Of a DNA stretch of 21,321 nucleotides, positions 1 to 6,989 are shown piece by piece (positions within the stretch are counted from its first letter, which is position 1; each line of letters starts with the position of its first letter). The stretch lies in contig JACPDP010000044.1 of the NCBI GenBank assembly GCA_016183945.1, forward strand, positions 55,752 to 77,072, read 5' to 3'. The translations under genes were made by a program, and so were the position numbers. The notes beneath the pieces are model-generated. The model saw only the letters and a list, made by a program, of their open reading frames with translations, was not told the origin of the DNA and did not search any database. Source of the DNA: Magnetospirillum sp. (GTDB taxonomy: Bacteria; Pseudomonadota; Alphaproteobacteria; Rhodospirillales; Magnetospirillaceae).

Positions 1-1712
1 ACACTGCGGTTGAACAGCCAGTTCTCCTGCAGCACGACGCCGATCTGGCGCCGCAGCCAGGCGGGATCGGCCTGGCTGAGGTCGATGCCGTCGATGGAGA
101 TGCGCCCCGATTCGGGCAGGTACAGGCGCTGGATCAGCCGGGTCAGGGTGCTCTTGCCCGAGCCCGAGGGACCTACGATGCCCACCACCTGCCCCGGCGG
201 CACCGAGAGCGTGATCTGCTTCAGCACCGGCGCCCGGTCGGGGCGGTAGCGGAACACCACGTCGCTGAAGGCGACCTCGCCCCGGATGGCCGGCAGCGCC
301 TGGCGCCCACCTTGCGGCGAGCCCTCCGGCCGCGCGTTGAGGATGTCGCCCAAGCGGTCGACCGAGATGCGCATCTGCTGGAAGTCCTGCCACAGCTGCG
401 CCAGTCGCAGGATCGGCTGCGACACGCGGCCGGCCAGCATGTTGAAGGCCACCAGCTCGCCGATGGTGAGCTTGCCCTCCATCACCAGGAAGGCGCCGCC
501 CCACATGGTCGCCGCGGTGGTGAGCTTCTGGATCGCCTGCACGCCCTGGCTGGCCAGCGCTCCGAAATTGGCCGCCTTGAAGGCGGTCTGGACATAGGCC
601 GCCAGCTGCTCCTCCCAGCGGCGCTGCATCTGGGGCTCGACGGCCAGCGCCTTGCAGGTCTCGACGCCGTTGATCGACTCCACCAGCAGCGCCTGGTTCT
701 CGGCGCCGCGGCGGAACTTCTCCTCGGTGAGCCGCTTCAGCACCGGCGAAGCCGCCAAGGACAGCCCGAGATAGAACGGCAGGCTGGCCACCACGATCCA
801 GGCGAGCGTCGCCGAATACCAGAACATCACCGCGAAGAAGACCACGGTGAACAGCAGATCCATCACCAGGGTCAGGGCCGAGCCGGTCAGGAAGCTGCGG
901 ATGCTCTCCAGCTCGCGGACGCGGGCCACCGTGTCGCCGACGCGGCGGGCGGCGTGGTAGGCGATGGGCAGGCTCATCAGGTGGCGGAACAGCCGGGCGC
1001 CCAATTCCACATCGACGCGGTTGGTGGTGTGGCTGAAGACGTAGGTGCGCAAGAATCCCAGCACCACCTCGAACAGCGACACCACGATCAGCGCGATCAC
1101 CAGCACGTGCAGGCTGCTCTCGGCCTTGTGCACCAGCACCTTGTCGGTGACCACCTGGAAGAACAAGGGCGTCATCAGGCCGAACAGCTGCAGGAAGAAG
1201 CTGGCGACCAAGACTTCCCCGAACAGCGTTCTGTATTTGACCACCGCCGGGATGAACCACGTCAGGTCGAAGTGCCGCCCCATCGCCTCGAGCTGCGCCC
1301 GCGTCGCCACCAGCACCAGGCGGCCGGTCCAGCGCGCGGCGAGGTCGTCGAGGGATAGCTGCTCGGGCCGGCCGACGCGCGGGTCCTGGATCAGCGCCTG
1401 GCCGTCGGCGACTTTCGCCAGGATGAACCAGCCGCCATCACGGCCGCGCGCGATGCAGGGCAGCGGCGTGCGGGCCAGGCGGGAGACGTCGCTGTCGACG
1501 CCCTTGGCCTTGAAGCCGACACCTTGGGCATAGCGCACCAGGTCGACCTCCTCGACCGGCTTGGCGGGGTCGCCGTGGCGGTGGCGCAACTGGTCGTAGT
1601 CGGCCGGCTTGTCGAAATACTTGGCCAGCATGGCGAGGCAGACCAGGGCGGAATCGGGGGCGGTCTCGGCGGGTGCCGGTGTTTCACCCCCGCTACTGAG
1701 GTCCCCCTCCAC
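1..1712 (-). CDS. Type I secretion ABC transporter, HlyB-like with degenerate C39-like domain (partial, 3' end off the left edge)
   Basis: Inner-membrane ABC exporter of the HlyB/RtxB type, which would drive ATP-dependent secretion of RTX proteins with a membrane-fusion protein and an outer-membrane channel. About 570 residues are visible. Residues 1-140 match a C39-like peptidase domain; the motif reads D20-S-A-L-V-C-L, with Ser where true C39 peptidases have the catalytic Cys, so it should bind substrate rather than cleave it. The TWFIPAVVKYR and FFLQLFGLMTPLFFQVV segments introduce the membrane domain (about 160-430). Walker A GPSGSGKST lies near residue 515 and a Q-loop LQENWLFNRS follows just before the edge. 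The signature motif and Walker B would lie outside the window. The GTG start at 1712 is chosen because an in-frame stop lies shortly upstream and GGAGG sits 8 bases before it. A nearby ATG at 1731 is in another frame and stops after 12 codons. HlyB is about 707 aa, so about 140 residues are missing. Confidence 0.93.
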   Translation of the reverse strand, partial: MEGDLSSGGETPAPAETAPDSALVCLAMLAKYFDKPADYDQLRHRHGDPAKPVEEVDLVRYAQGVGFKAKGVDSDVSRLARTPLPCIARGRDGGWFILAKVADGQALIQDPRVGRPEQLSLDDLAARWTGRLVLVATRAQLEAMGRHFDLTWFIPAVVKYRTLFGEVLVASFFLQLFGLMTPLFFQVVTDKVLVHKAESSLHVLVIALIVVSLFEVVLGFLRTYVFSHTTNRVDVELGARLFRHLMSLPIAYHAARRVGDTVARVRELESIRSFLTGSALTLVMDLLFTVVFFAVMFWYSATLAWIVVASLPFYLGLSLAASPVLKRLTEEKFRRGAENQALLVESINGVETCKALAVEPQMQRRWEEQLAAYVQTAFKAANFGALASQGVQAIQKLTTAATMWGGAFLVMEGKLTIGELVAFNMLAGRVSQPILRLAQLWQDFQQMRISVDRLGDILNARPEGSPQGGRQALPAIRGEVAFSDVVFRYRPDRAPVLKQITLSVPPGQVVGIVGPSGSGKSTLTRLIQRLYLPESGRISIDGIDLSQADPAWLRRQIGVVLQENWLFNRS

Positions 1713-2144
1713 TTCGTGCCCCTCCGCTCATCCGCGACCAGATAATGCCCGGTATGAGGGATGACTTGTCCATACATACTTAATCATTGGGTCTTGGCGC
1801 ATTGACGTATCGTTAGGATAGCATTAGCCTCCTTAGCGTTTTCCGGACTAAGGGCCGGACGCGGTCGAACAGGGGGCTCAGTTTGTCGTTAATTCATTGG
1901 ATGATGTGTGTTTAACAAAAAAAACAACGCTAAGGTGCATATACGCGGGGTGAAAGTCAGGGTAAGGGGGCTTCCTTTTCGTCTCAGCAGAATTCGCCCC
2001 ATCGGCGAAATGGGGTTGGGGTTAGCTTGAGCGGCGGAAGGCAGGTCCGGTGAGGGGGATTTTTTGTAAGGCGGGGTAGGCATGAACGGCATCGAAACTG
2101 GAAAGGCGGGCGCTCCCCATGTCTCGCGCTGCAGTGGCAACGCA
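1713..2144. other. Gene-poor, comparatively AT-rich spacer upstream of the HlyB-like gene
   Basis: No coding region here is supported. A minus-strand open frame at 1889-2203 has low-complexity Pro-rich content, no recognisable domain, and overlaps the 3' end of the hydrolase gene. The spacer is richer in A/T than the flanking genes, with an A-rich run at about 1915-1924 and an interrupted dyad TCCGG/CCGGA around 1842-1859. It must hold the promoter of the HlyB-like gene and the 3' flank of the hydrolase gene. I could not pick a convincing promoter or terminator. Confidence 0.5.
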
Positions 2145-3275
2145 TCAATGGCGGCGAAACGTGGCCTTAATGCGCCGTCCCTCACCCTTGGGAACCCATT
2201 CATATTCGAGGGTTGTCGAGTTGGCTTGACGGAAAAATCCGGTGCCTTCCTTGCGGGGACAACTCAACACTTCGCCGCCGATATCGCACTCAATTCGTTC
2301 CCAGCCAGCCTTTCCCACCTTTTCGGCGCCCGGCGACGGTGCCCAGGCAAACACTCCTTTAGATTTTCCGGCCTCCATCTCAGTCAGTGCCAACACGCGG
2401 GCATCGCCGCTCTCATAGAACGATACCCAACGCCCCACGAAGTCCGCCCGACCGGCAGGCACAGTCAGGTCAGTTGGCAATGGGACATCCTCGCCCGCCG
2501 CGAGACCGCGATCCAGGCTGCAGCCATATTCGGCGGGCACTGGCGCCGGGTCGATGAAGTTGCGTATGCACTCGCCGTATGCGCGGGCAAAGCGACCACT
2601 GCCTGCTGCGGTGTGTCCGATAAATTCCGCCGGTCGGTCGACGACCAAGTGCGCCCCCGTTGCATTGGAAAGGGCGTCCTCGAACATTCTGCCGCGACCA
2701 CCCCAGATTTGCTGTTCTCGCCGATCGCCTTCGAACAGGAAGATCATCACACGCGCATTCTTGACGTCCTTCAAGCGGCCCGACAATTCGCCGGCGCTTT
2801 GGGCGGTACCTGCGAAACTGTCGCCATAGCCACCAGGAGCAGTGGCGATCGCCGCGAAGACGTCGCGCGACCGCGCCGCCATCACGAGCGACAGCCAAGC
2901 GCCCCGCGATTGGCCGGCAAGGACAATATGCCGATAGCCGCGCTGTTTAAGGTTCGCCACCTCGCCGGCAAGTGCCTCCTCGGCTTCCCAAACCCTGTCG
3001 TAGGCGAGTTTCCGCTTGAAGCTGACCATATCCCAACCGTCTCGCTGCAACAGGCGGAGCCACGGTGGTGGCGGATGGTGGTAGGATTCGTCTGTGCCGG
3101 TTCCGTGGCTGTAGACGACCACACCCTTGGCCTTTTCCGGTCCTGCGAGCGCGGCGTCCGCGTAGGTAATTTCCTCCCAGAACCCCTCTATTGCTTCAGC
3201 GTCGTCGGACGCGAAACCACAAACCAACATCGACAGCGCAGCCAGCCCAATTCGGAGGGGGCGATAAAAAGACAT
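2145..3275 (-). CDS. Exported alpha/beta-hydrolase-fold protein
   Basis: 376 residues. The N-terminus is a Sec-type signal peptide: positive MSFYRPLR, hydrophobic core to about residue 21, and an AEA cleavage site near residue 28; Cys19 does not sit in a lipobox. The body has an alpha/beta-hydrolase pattern. YSHGTG (55-60) is an oxyanion-hole-like strand end. The nucleophile elbow GQSRGAW gives Ser123. Asp184 (FEGDRR) and His221 (FIGHTAAG) are plausible acid and base. Residues about 245-376 form an extra C-terminal region with paired cysteines that I do not recognise. The substrate is unknown; a periplasmic or secreted esterase, lipase or peptidase are all possible. It is divergent from the acyltransferase fusion gene, with 119 bases between them. 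Codon usage looks less GC-rich than the housekeeping genes to the right. The opposite-strand open frame is a shadow, because only this strand shows a signal peptide and a fold motif. Confidence 0.85.
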   Translation of the reverse strand: MSFYRPLRIGLAALSMLVCGFASDDAEAIEGFWEEITYADAALAGPEKAKGVVVYSHGTGTDESYHHPPPPWLRLLQRDGWDMVSFKRKLAYDRVWEAEEALAGEVANLKQRGYRHIVLAGQSRGAWLSLVMAARSRDVFAAIATAPGGYGDSFAGTAQSAGELSGRLKDVKNARVMIFLFEGDRREQQIWGGRGRMFEDALSNATGAHLVVDRPAEFIGHTAAGSGRFARAYGECIRNFIDPAPVPAEYGCSLDRGLAAGEDVPLPTDLTVPAGRADFVGRWVSFYESGDARVLALTEMEAGKSKGVFAWAPSPGAEKVGKAGWERIECDIGGEVLSCPRKEGTGFFRQANSTTLEYEWVPKGEGRRIKATFRRH

Positions 3276-3394
3276 TCATCCTCTCCTATGCGATCAATAC
3301 GGTCCAAACGTACACGTCACGACAAAAAATGCACGCGAAAAGAGTTTTATGGAGCGGCCCTCAGCATATCATTTCAAGACTGTAGTGCTGAGAG
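3276..3394. promoter_or_regulatory. Divergent intergenic region between hydrolase and fusion gene, with a dyad next to the fusion start
   Basis: This 119-base spacer should carry both promoters. It is A/T-rich around 3295-3350. Directly before the proposed GTG start of the fusion gene lies an inverted repeat, CTCAGCA (3360-3366) and TGCTGAG (3386-3392), with a 19-base loop. It could be an operator or an RNA hairpin that hides the ribosome site. The sequence shows only the symmetry; any regulatory role is inference. No clear -35/-10 pair could be assigned. Confidence 0.4.
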
Positions 3395-5623
3395 GTGCGG
3401 GCGCTCAGGGCGAACAGCGTCGTGAACAACTCGGTGGTCGCCGCACCATTGCGGAATATGGAATGCGCATTGCTGCACGAAGCGTTGCGGACGGAGATCA
3501 AGTCACGCGCTGTCGTCCATTCCAGCACCACCCAAAGGATTGTCTCGCCCACCGGGAAGGAACAGGCGTGGGTGCTCGATTTACGCCCCATTACCCTTGA
3601 CGGCGAAATCCTCGAAATAATCGCATCTCTGTTTTGGGATGGATTCGCAGATCGCTGGCCATTCCAGATTGGGGGAATGGAAACTGCGGCGATTCCCCTG
3701 CTCGGTGCCATTTCCTTGGTCGGCCATCGGCGTGGCACTCCGGTCAACGCCTTCGTGGTGCGGAAGGAGCGGAAGACAAGTGGCCTCGCACGATCGATCG
3801 AGGGGAAAATCAATGAGCTTCCGGTGATTGTGGTCGATGATATCGTTAATAGTGCGGCGAGCCTTGAAAAGGTACGTGTCGTACTTTCAGAGTTCTCAAA
3901 ACACGACTTTTCAGTCTTCGCCATTGTGGATTTTCACAGCAAGCGTGGCATCGATTGGCGAGGTAGGCACGGTATTCCGATCACATCGTTGTTCACGAGG
4001 GCGGAACTGGATCTGCCGCAGCCGGTCGAACGCCCCTCTCCGCCGATAAGACTGATTCCGGCGTGGTCATTTCGCAACCCGGACGCGAACCATTTCCAGG
4101 TCGGCCCCAAGTCGACGCCGGCATATGATGGCTCCCATGTCTATTTTGGCTGCGATGACGGGACGTTCTTCGCCATTGATGCCGGTGACGGCAGTACTCG
4201 TTGGCGGTTCCGCGTCAAGGGAGCTGGAAGGAAAGGTGTTCGCTCGTCACCGGCTCTGCGCGATGGTCGCGTGTATTTTGGAGCCTATGACGGCTGCGTC
4301 TATTGCCTTGACACTATTACGGGAAGCGAAATCTGGCGGTTCTCGGGGGCCGACTGGGTCGGTTCCTCCCCCGTAGTGGCCCCTTCGCTTGGACGCCTGT
4401 TCATCGGCCTGGAACATGCGTTGCCGGGCCGGCGCGGGGGCATCGCCGCCCTTGATCTTTCTTCCGGGGAACTGCAATGGGAGTCTTGCGTGCCCGGCTA
4501 TGTCCACGGCACGCCGCTGCTTTCTCCTGACGGCGCCTGGGTGGCATGTGGAACCAATGATGGTGAGTTGATCTGCCTTGACGCGGCCTGCGGCAAGCTG
4601 CTTTGGCGCTACCAAGCCGGCGGCGCCATTAAGGCCGCCCCAGCTTTCGACGCCAAGAGAGGCCGGCTGCTCGCGGGCTCGTTTGACCAATGTCTCCACG
4701 CGGTGGATGCCGCAACCGGGGCGCCAGCATGGCGTATCGCCACCGAGGGGGTGCTTTACACCACACCCTTCGTCGAAGAAGACCTGGCCGTTTTCGGCTC
4801 GACCGACAAACACCTGTATGTGGTGGACTTGTCCGCAGGCACGGTGGTGGGGAAAAAACGGCTGGACGGGAAGATATTTGCGTCGCCGCAGGCGGTCTCG
4901 GGGACCATCCTGGTCGGGTCGACCAGCGGTGCATTGGCCGGCCTTGACCTGGTGACGTTCACCGTCACCGACCTCGTCCAGTTGCCTGAGCGGATTACGA
5001 ATGGCGTGATCCATTGCGCCGACCGGGGTGTCCTGATCATCCCCACCCACGACAACGGACTGTTCTGCTATCGCATTGAAACGAAGGAGGTAGGCTCGCG
5101 GGGAGGCGCCCGACCAGCGCCGATGCCCGCTTCTTCGCCCGTTGCCATGGCGACCCAACCAACCCGGGGGGTCGACCTTTCCACAGCTTATGCGGAAGGC
5201 CATTATTTCCGCGTCTGCGACCCAAACCCGGACAATGGGGCGGGGAAACCCTTCTCGATTCTGCCGAGTCGCCGGATGTTCGGCGCCGCCACCATGCTGA
5301 TGATGGCTTCCCCCCAGCACCGCCACCTGTCGTTGCGCGAGCTCGAATGGTTGCTGATGCCGCCCATCGTCTTCGAGCAGGCACGGATATTCTTGTACGG
5401 CCTTCGCCCCATCGGCCTGGTGACGTGGGCTTACTTCTCGGAAGAGGCTGAGACCCATCTTCTATCTGGGAGCAGGCTCGACCCCAGCGAATGGCGTTCC
5501 GGAGACCGCCTCTGGTTGATGGATGTCGTCGCGCCGTTTGGCGGCGGCAACGCCATGATTGAACGAGTGAAATGGGACGTGAAGGGTGACTTTCGCACAC
5601 GCCCATGGCGCGATACCGTTTAA
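3395..5623 (+). CDS. Three-domain fusion: OPRT-like phosphoribosyltransferase, PQQ-type beta-propeller, HlyC-like toxin-activating lysine acyltransferase
   Basis: 742 residues, with no signal peptide or membrane helix, so probably cytosolic. Residues about 25-205 resemble orotate phosphoribosyltransferase: GGMETAAIPL (93-102), the flexible-loop-like RKERKTSG (123-130), and a PRPP-motif-like VIVVDDIVNSAAS (144-156), which lacks the usual TTGG/TGGT end. Residues about 238-562 hold eight repeats ending in forms such as GSTRW, GSEIW, GELQW and GKLLW, typical of PQQ/WD-type propeller blades. A Pro/Ala-rich linker (565-590) leads to residues about 598-735, which match HlyC. ASPQHRHL places His642 at catalytic His23 of HlyC, and SGDRLWLMDVVAPFG places Asp710 at Asp92. 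HlyC-type enzymes move an acyl chain from acyl-ACP to lysines of an RTX protoxin, and the gene stands just before RTX coding sequence. The start is uncertain: GTG 3395 is the first possible after a stop, while GTG 3422, GTG 3434 or ATG 3458 would still keep all three domains. Confidence 0.9.
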   Translation: MRALRANSVVNNSVVAAPLRNMECALLHEALRTEIKSRAVVHSSTTQRIVSPTGKEQAWVLDLRPITLDGEILEIIASLFWDGFADRWPFQIGGMETAAIPLLGAISLVGHRRGTPVNAFVVRKERKTSGLARSIEGKINELPVIVVDDIVNSAASLEKVRVVLSEFSKHDFSVFAIVDFHSKRGIDWRGRHGIPITSLFTRAELDLPQPVERPSPPIRLIPAWSFRNPDANHFQVGPKSTPAYDGSHVYFGCDDGTFFAIDAGDGSTRWRFRVKGAGRKGVRSSPALRDGRVYFGAYDGCVYCLDTITGSEIWRFSGADWVGSSPVVAPSLGRLFIGLEHALPGRRGGIAALDLSSGELQWESCVPGYVHGTPLLSPDGAWVACGTNDGELICLDAACGKLLWRYQAGGAIKAAPAFDAKRGRLLAGSFDQCLHAVDAATGAPAWRIATEGVLYTTPFVEEDLAVFGSTDKHLYVVDLSAGTVVGKKRLDGKIFASPQAVSGTILVGSTSGALAGLDLVTFTVTDLVQLPERITNGVIHCADRGVLIIPTHDNGLFCYRIETKEVGSRGGARPAPMPASSPVAMATQPTRGVDLSTAYAEGHYFRVCDPNPDNGAGKPFSILPSRRMFGAATMLMMASPQHRHLSLRELEWLLMPPIVFEQARIFLYGLRPIGLVTWAYFSEEAETHLLSGSRLDPSEWRSGDRLWLMDVVAPFGGGNAMIERVKWDVKGDFRTRPWRDTV

Positions 5624-5652
5624 CTATAGGTATTAAATAACGGAACGCACCC

Positions 5653-5832
5653 ATGTCTAAGAAGCGCCTGGCGGTAATAATTATATTATTATTTACTATT
5701 TATATGTGTTCAAACCTTCTTTCTCTAATTGGAATGCCTCAAGATATGATAAAATCAATAAAACAAGTTATTTTGGTTACCATGATTATCTTTATAGGAA
5801 AAAAAGTCACACACAACTCGACTCGTAAATGA
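5653..5832 (+). CDS. Small two-helix membrane protein of 59 aa, unknown function
   Basis: A 59-residue open frame that is strikingly A/T-rich compared with everything around it. It starts MSKKRLAV and shows two hydrophobic stretches: about residues 5-28 (rich in I/L/F), and about 36-49 (VILVTMIIFIG), followed by a basic tail KKVTHNSTRK. The positive N-terminus and basic C-terminus fit a small inner-membrane hairpin with both ends in the cytoplasm. It lies 29 bases after the acyltransferase fusion. Its TGA overlaps the GAGG ribosome site of the next ORF, 8 bases before that ATG, an arrangement typical of co-translated genes. Its own ribosome site is weak (GGAA about 10 bases upstream). I do not recognise a family. 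The base composition suggests foreign origin. A chance ORF cannot be excluded, but two clean helices and tight spacing argue for a gene. Confidence 0.6.
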   Translation: MSKKRLAVIIILLFTIYMCSNLLSLIGMPQDMIKSIKQVILVTMIIFIGKKVTHNSTRK

Positions 5833-5840
5833 GGTAAGAA

Positions 5841-5987
5841 ATGCCCAGCATTCCGACCGCTCTTGTCGATGCTCTCTCAAAGGCCAATGACTTTAACTCC
5901 GTCCTCGCCGCCCTCCAGAATGCATTGACTGAGCCTGACGTTCCGGAGGCCATCGGCACCGCGGTTGCGCAACTCAGATTACGGTGA
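5841..5987 (+). pseudogene. 5' fragment of a gene broken by the mobile element, probably the original start of the RTX gene
   Basis: ATG 5841 has a strong ribosome site (GAGG 6 bases upstream). It begins MPSIPTALVDALSKANDF and stays open for 48 codons to TGA 5985-5987. The last three codons (AGA TTA CGG) and the stop come from the element's terminal repeat, so the native protein was longer. About 45 native residues remain, with no signal peptide, as expected of a type I secretion substrate. If the element is taken as 5976-6866 (891 bases, a multiple of three), removing it joins codon CTC (5973-5975) in frame to TCG (6867) of the RTX frame. The join would lack the first strands of the Calx-beta domain, so some coding DNA may also have been lost. 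That this fragment belonged to the RTX gene is inferred from position, order and frame. Confidence 0.6.
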
Positions 5988-6003
5988 CAAGATTACGGTG
6001 ACA
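5977..6003 (-). repeat. Two tandem copies of the element's terminal repeat (left end)
   Basis: GATTACGGTGACA occurs at 5977-5989 and again at 5991-6003. The second copy is followed by GTGCA. Together they are the reverse complement of the right-end unit TGCACTGTCACCGTAAT, apart from one A (GATTACGG here, GAATTACGG there). This inverted relation to the right-end cluster marks the two sides of the element. Confidence 0.85.
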
Positions 6004-6008
6004 GTGCA

Positions 6009-6701
6009 CTAAATTAGCCGCGTCTGCTTGTTCGTTTGAATATCGAGGTTAGGTTTCGGTCCACGCTTGGCCGGTTTGAGGGAACGATGGGTGAGGGTTT
6101 CCAGGTCGGTGAGGAAGGCGGGCGAGCCGAGCGGGCGGCCGATGGTTTCGGCGCGGCGCAAGGCATCGAGCATGGCCGGTTCGGGCGGCCGGTCGATCAC
6201 GGCGGCGAAGTCGGGAAAGCGGGCCAGTACGGGGGCGGTGGCTGTGATGCCGTCGTCGCACGCAGCCAAATGGGCGTGGACGCTGGACCAGGCCCAGTCC
6301 TGCGGGCGCTCGGCCAGTCCGGCGCGCACCGGATTGAAGGCGACGTAGCGGAGTGCCGCCGCGAGGTGGGCCTCGTCCATGACCACCGCGCCGAACCGGC
6401 CCTGCCAGAAATGGCCGCTCCGCTTCATCCGGGCATGGACGTGGCCGGCGTAGCGGCGATGCACCGGCGCGCACGCGCGCCGCAGCCCGTCGGGGTCGGA
6501 GGGGACCAGGATCAGGTGGACGTGGTTGGGCATCAGCACCCAGGCCCAGACCTCGACCGCGGCGGCGCGGCAGGACTCGGCCAGCAGGGTGCGATACAGC
6601 GCATAGTCGTCGTCGCCGAAAAACACCTGCGCACGGCCGTTGCCGCGCTGGGTGACATGGTGCGGCAATCCGGGAACGACCAGGCGGGCAAGACGGCTCA
6701 T
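6009..6701 (-). CDS. REP-associated tyrosine transposase (RAYT, IS200/IS605-like Y1 HUH family)
   Basis: 230 residues from ATG 6701, chosen because GGAGG lies 8 bases upstream; a TTG at 6722 would add seven residues. The N-terminus MSRLARLVVPGLPHHVTQRGN is the family's usual opening. The HUH metal-binding motif appears in LMPNHVHLILVP. The catalytic Tyr is expected in RYVAFNPVRAGL, the region that reads RYI-x-NPVRAGL in relatives. A GPKP-containing basic tail ends the protein. Y1 transposases cut and rejoin single-stranded DNA at hairpin or repeat ends, and RAYTs are linked to dispersed REP-type repeats. The gene lies inside the repeat cluster and opposite to the RTX coding strand. The full-length frame with intact motifs suggests it may be active or recently acquired. 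Confidence 0.93.
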   Translation of the reverse strand: MSRLARLVVPGLPHHVTQRGNGRAQVFFGDDDYALYRTLLAESCRAAAVEVWAWVLMPNHVHLILVPSDPDGLRRACAPVHRRYAGHVHARMKRSGHFWQGRFGAVVMDEAHLAAALRYVAFNPVRAGLAERPQDWAWSSVHAHLAACDDGITATAPVLARFPDFAAVIDRPPEPAMLDALRRAETIGRPLGSPAFLTDLETLTHRSLKPAKRGPKPNLDIQTNKQTRLI

Positions 6702-6719
6702 GCCCTTATCCTCCGCCCC

Positions 6720-6801
6720 CAAACGGCGGATGTCAATTCAATGCACTGTCACCGTAATTCCAAACGGCGGATGTCAATTCAATGCACTGTCACCGTAATT
6801 C
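6720..6801 (+). repeat. 41-bp unit in perfect tandem duplication
   Basis: The segments 6720-6760 and 6761-6801 are identical 41-base units that start CAAACGGCGGATGTCAATTC and end in TGTCACCGTAATTC. The unit appears to be the element's outer end plus adjoining sequence, duplicated head to tail just upstream of the transposase start. A perfect copy implies a recent duplication or slippage. Confidence 0.9.
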
Positions 6802-6866
6802 TGTCACCGTAATTCTGTCCACTGTCACCGTAATTCTGTCACCGTAATTCTCTGTCACCGTAATTC
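6747..6866 (+). repeat. Six copies of TGTCACCGTAATTC (right end of element)
   Basis: Exact copies of the 14-mer lie at 6747-6760, 6788-6801, 6802-6815, 6823-6836, 6837-6850 and 6853-6866. Spacing is irregular (0 to 27 bases), so this is not a CRISPR array. The array introduces stops in the RTX frame (for example TAA 6861-6863), which cuts translation from anything upstream. Confidence 0.9.
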
Positions 6867-6989
6867 TCGGACAGCGCCGTCACCGTCGACTGGGCGTCTG
6901 GTAACGGCACCGCGCTTGCCGGCAGCGACTACGTCACCGGTTCGGGCACGCTGACCTTCGCCCCCGGCCAGACCAGCGCCACCATCAGC

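Larger units (their letters stand above)
5976..6866. mobile_element. RAYT / IS200-like transposable element with repeat-rich ends
   Basis: A transposase gene (6009-6701, minus) is enclosed by inverted copies of one short repeat. There are two copies of GATTACGGTGACA on the left (5977-6003) and six copies of TGTCACCGTAATTC on the right (6747-6866). Sequence to the left is the start of an open gene; sequence to the right resumes inside a Calx-beta domain, in frame with it. No target duplication is needed for Y1 transposases and none is evident. The boundaries are approximate, because the host sequence just to the right also contains GTCACCGT (6879-6886). Repeated copies at the ends suggest several insertions or recombination between copies rather than one event. 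Confidence 0.75.

Noticed and set aside
312..1358. 348-codon plus-strand open frame rich in His/Gln/Arg
   Set aside because: Antisense to the clear HlyB-type exporter. The His/Gln/Gly-rich composition is typical of an antisense reading of high-GC coding DNA.
1889..2203. 104-codon minus-strand open frame in the spacer
   Set aside because: No ribosome site, a Pro-rich random-looking sequence, and overlap with the 3' end of the hydrolase gene.
2082..3425. 447-codon open frame on the plus strand opposite the hydrolase
   Set aside because: The minus strand shows a signal peptide and a hydrolase nucleophile elbow in the same stretch. The plus frame has no recognisable domain and overlaps the start of the fusion gene.
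4247..5458. 403-codon minus-strand open frame opposite the fusion gene
   Set aside because: Antisense to the propeller and acyltransferase domains, with no domain of its own.
6747..6866. Repeat cluster as a possible CRISPR array
   Set aside because: Repeats are 14 bases with irregular gaps of 0 to 27 bases, are inverted on the other side of a transposase, and there are no cas genes.
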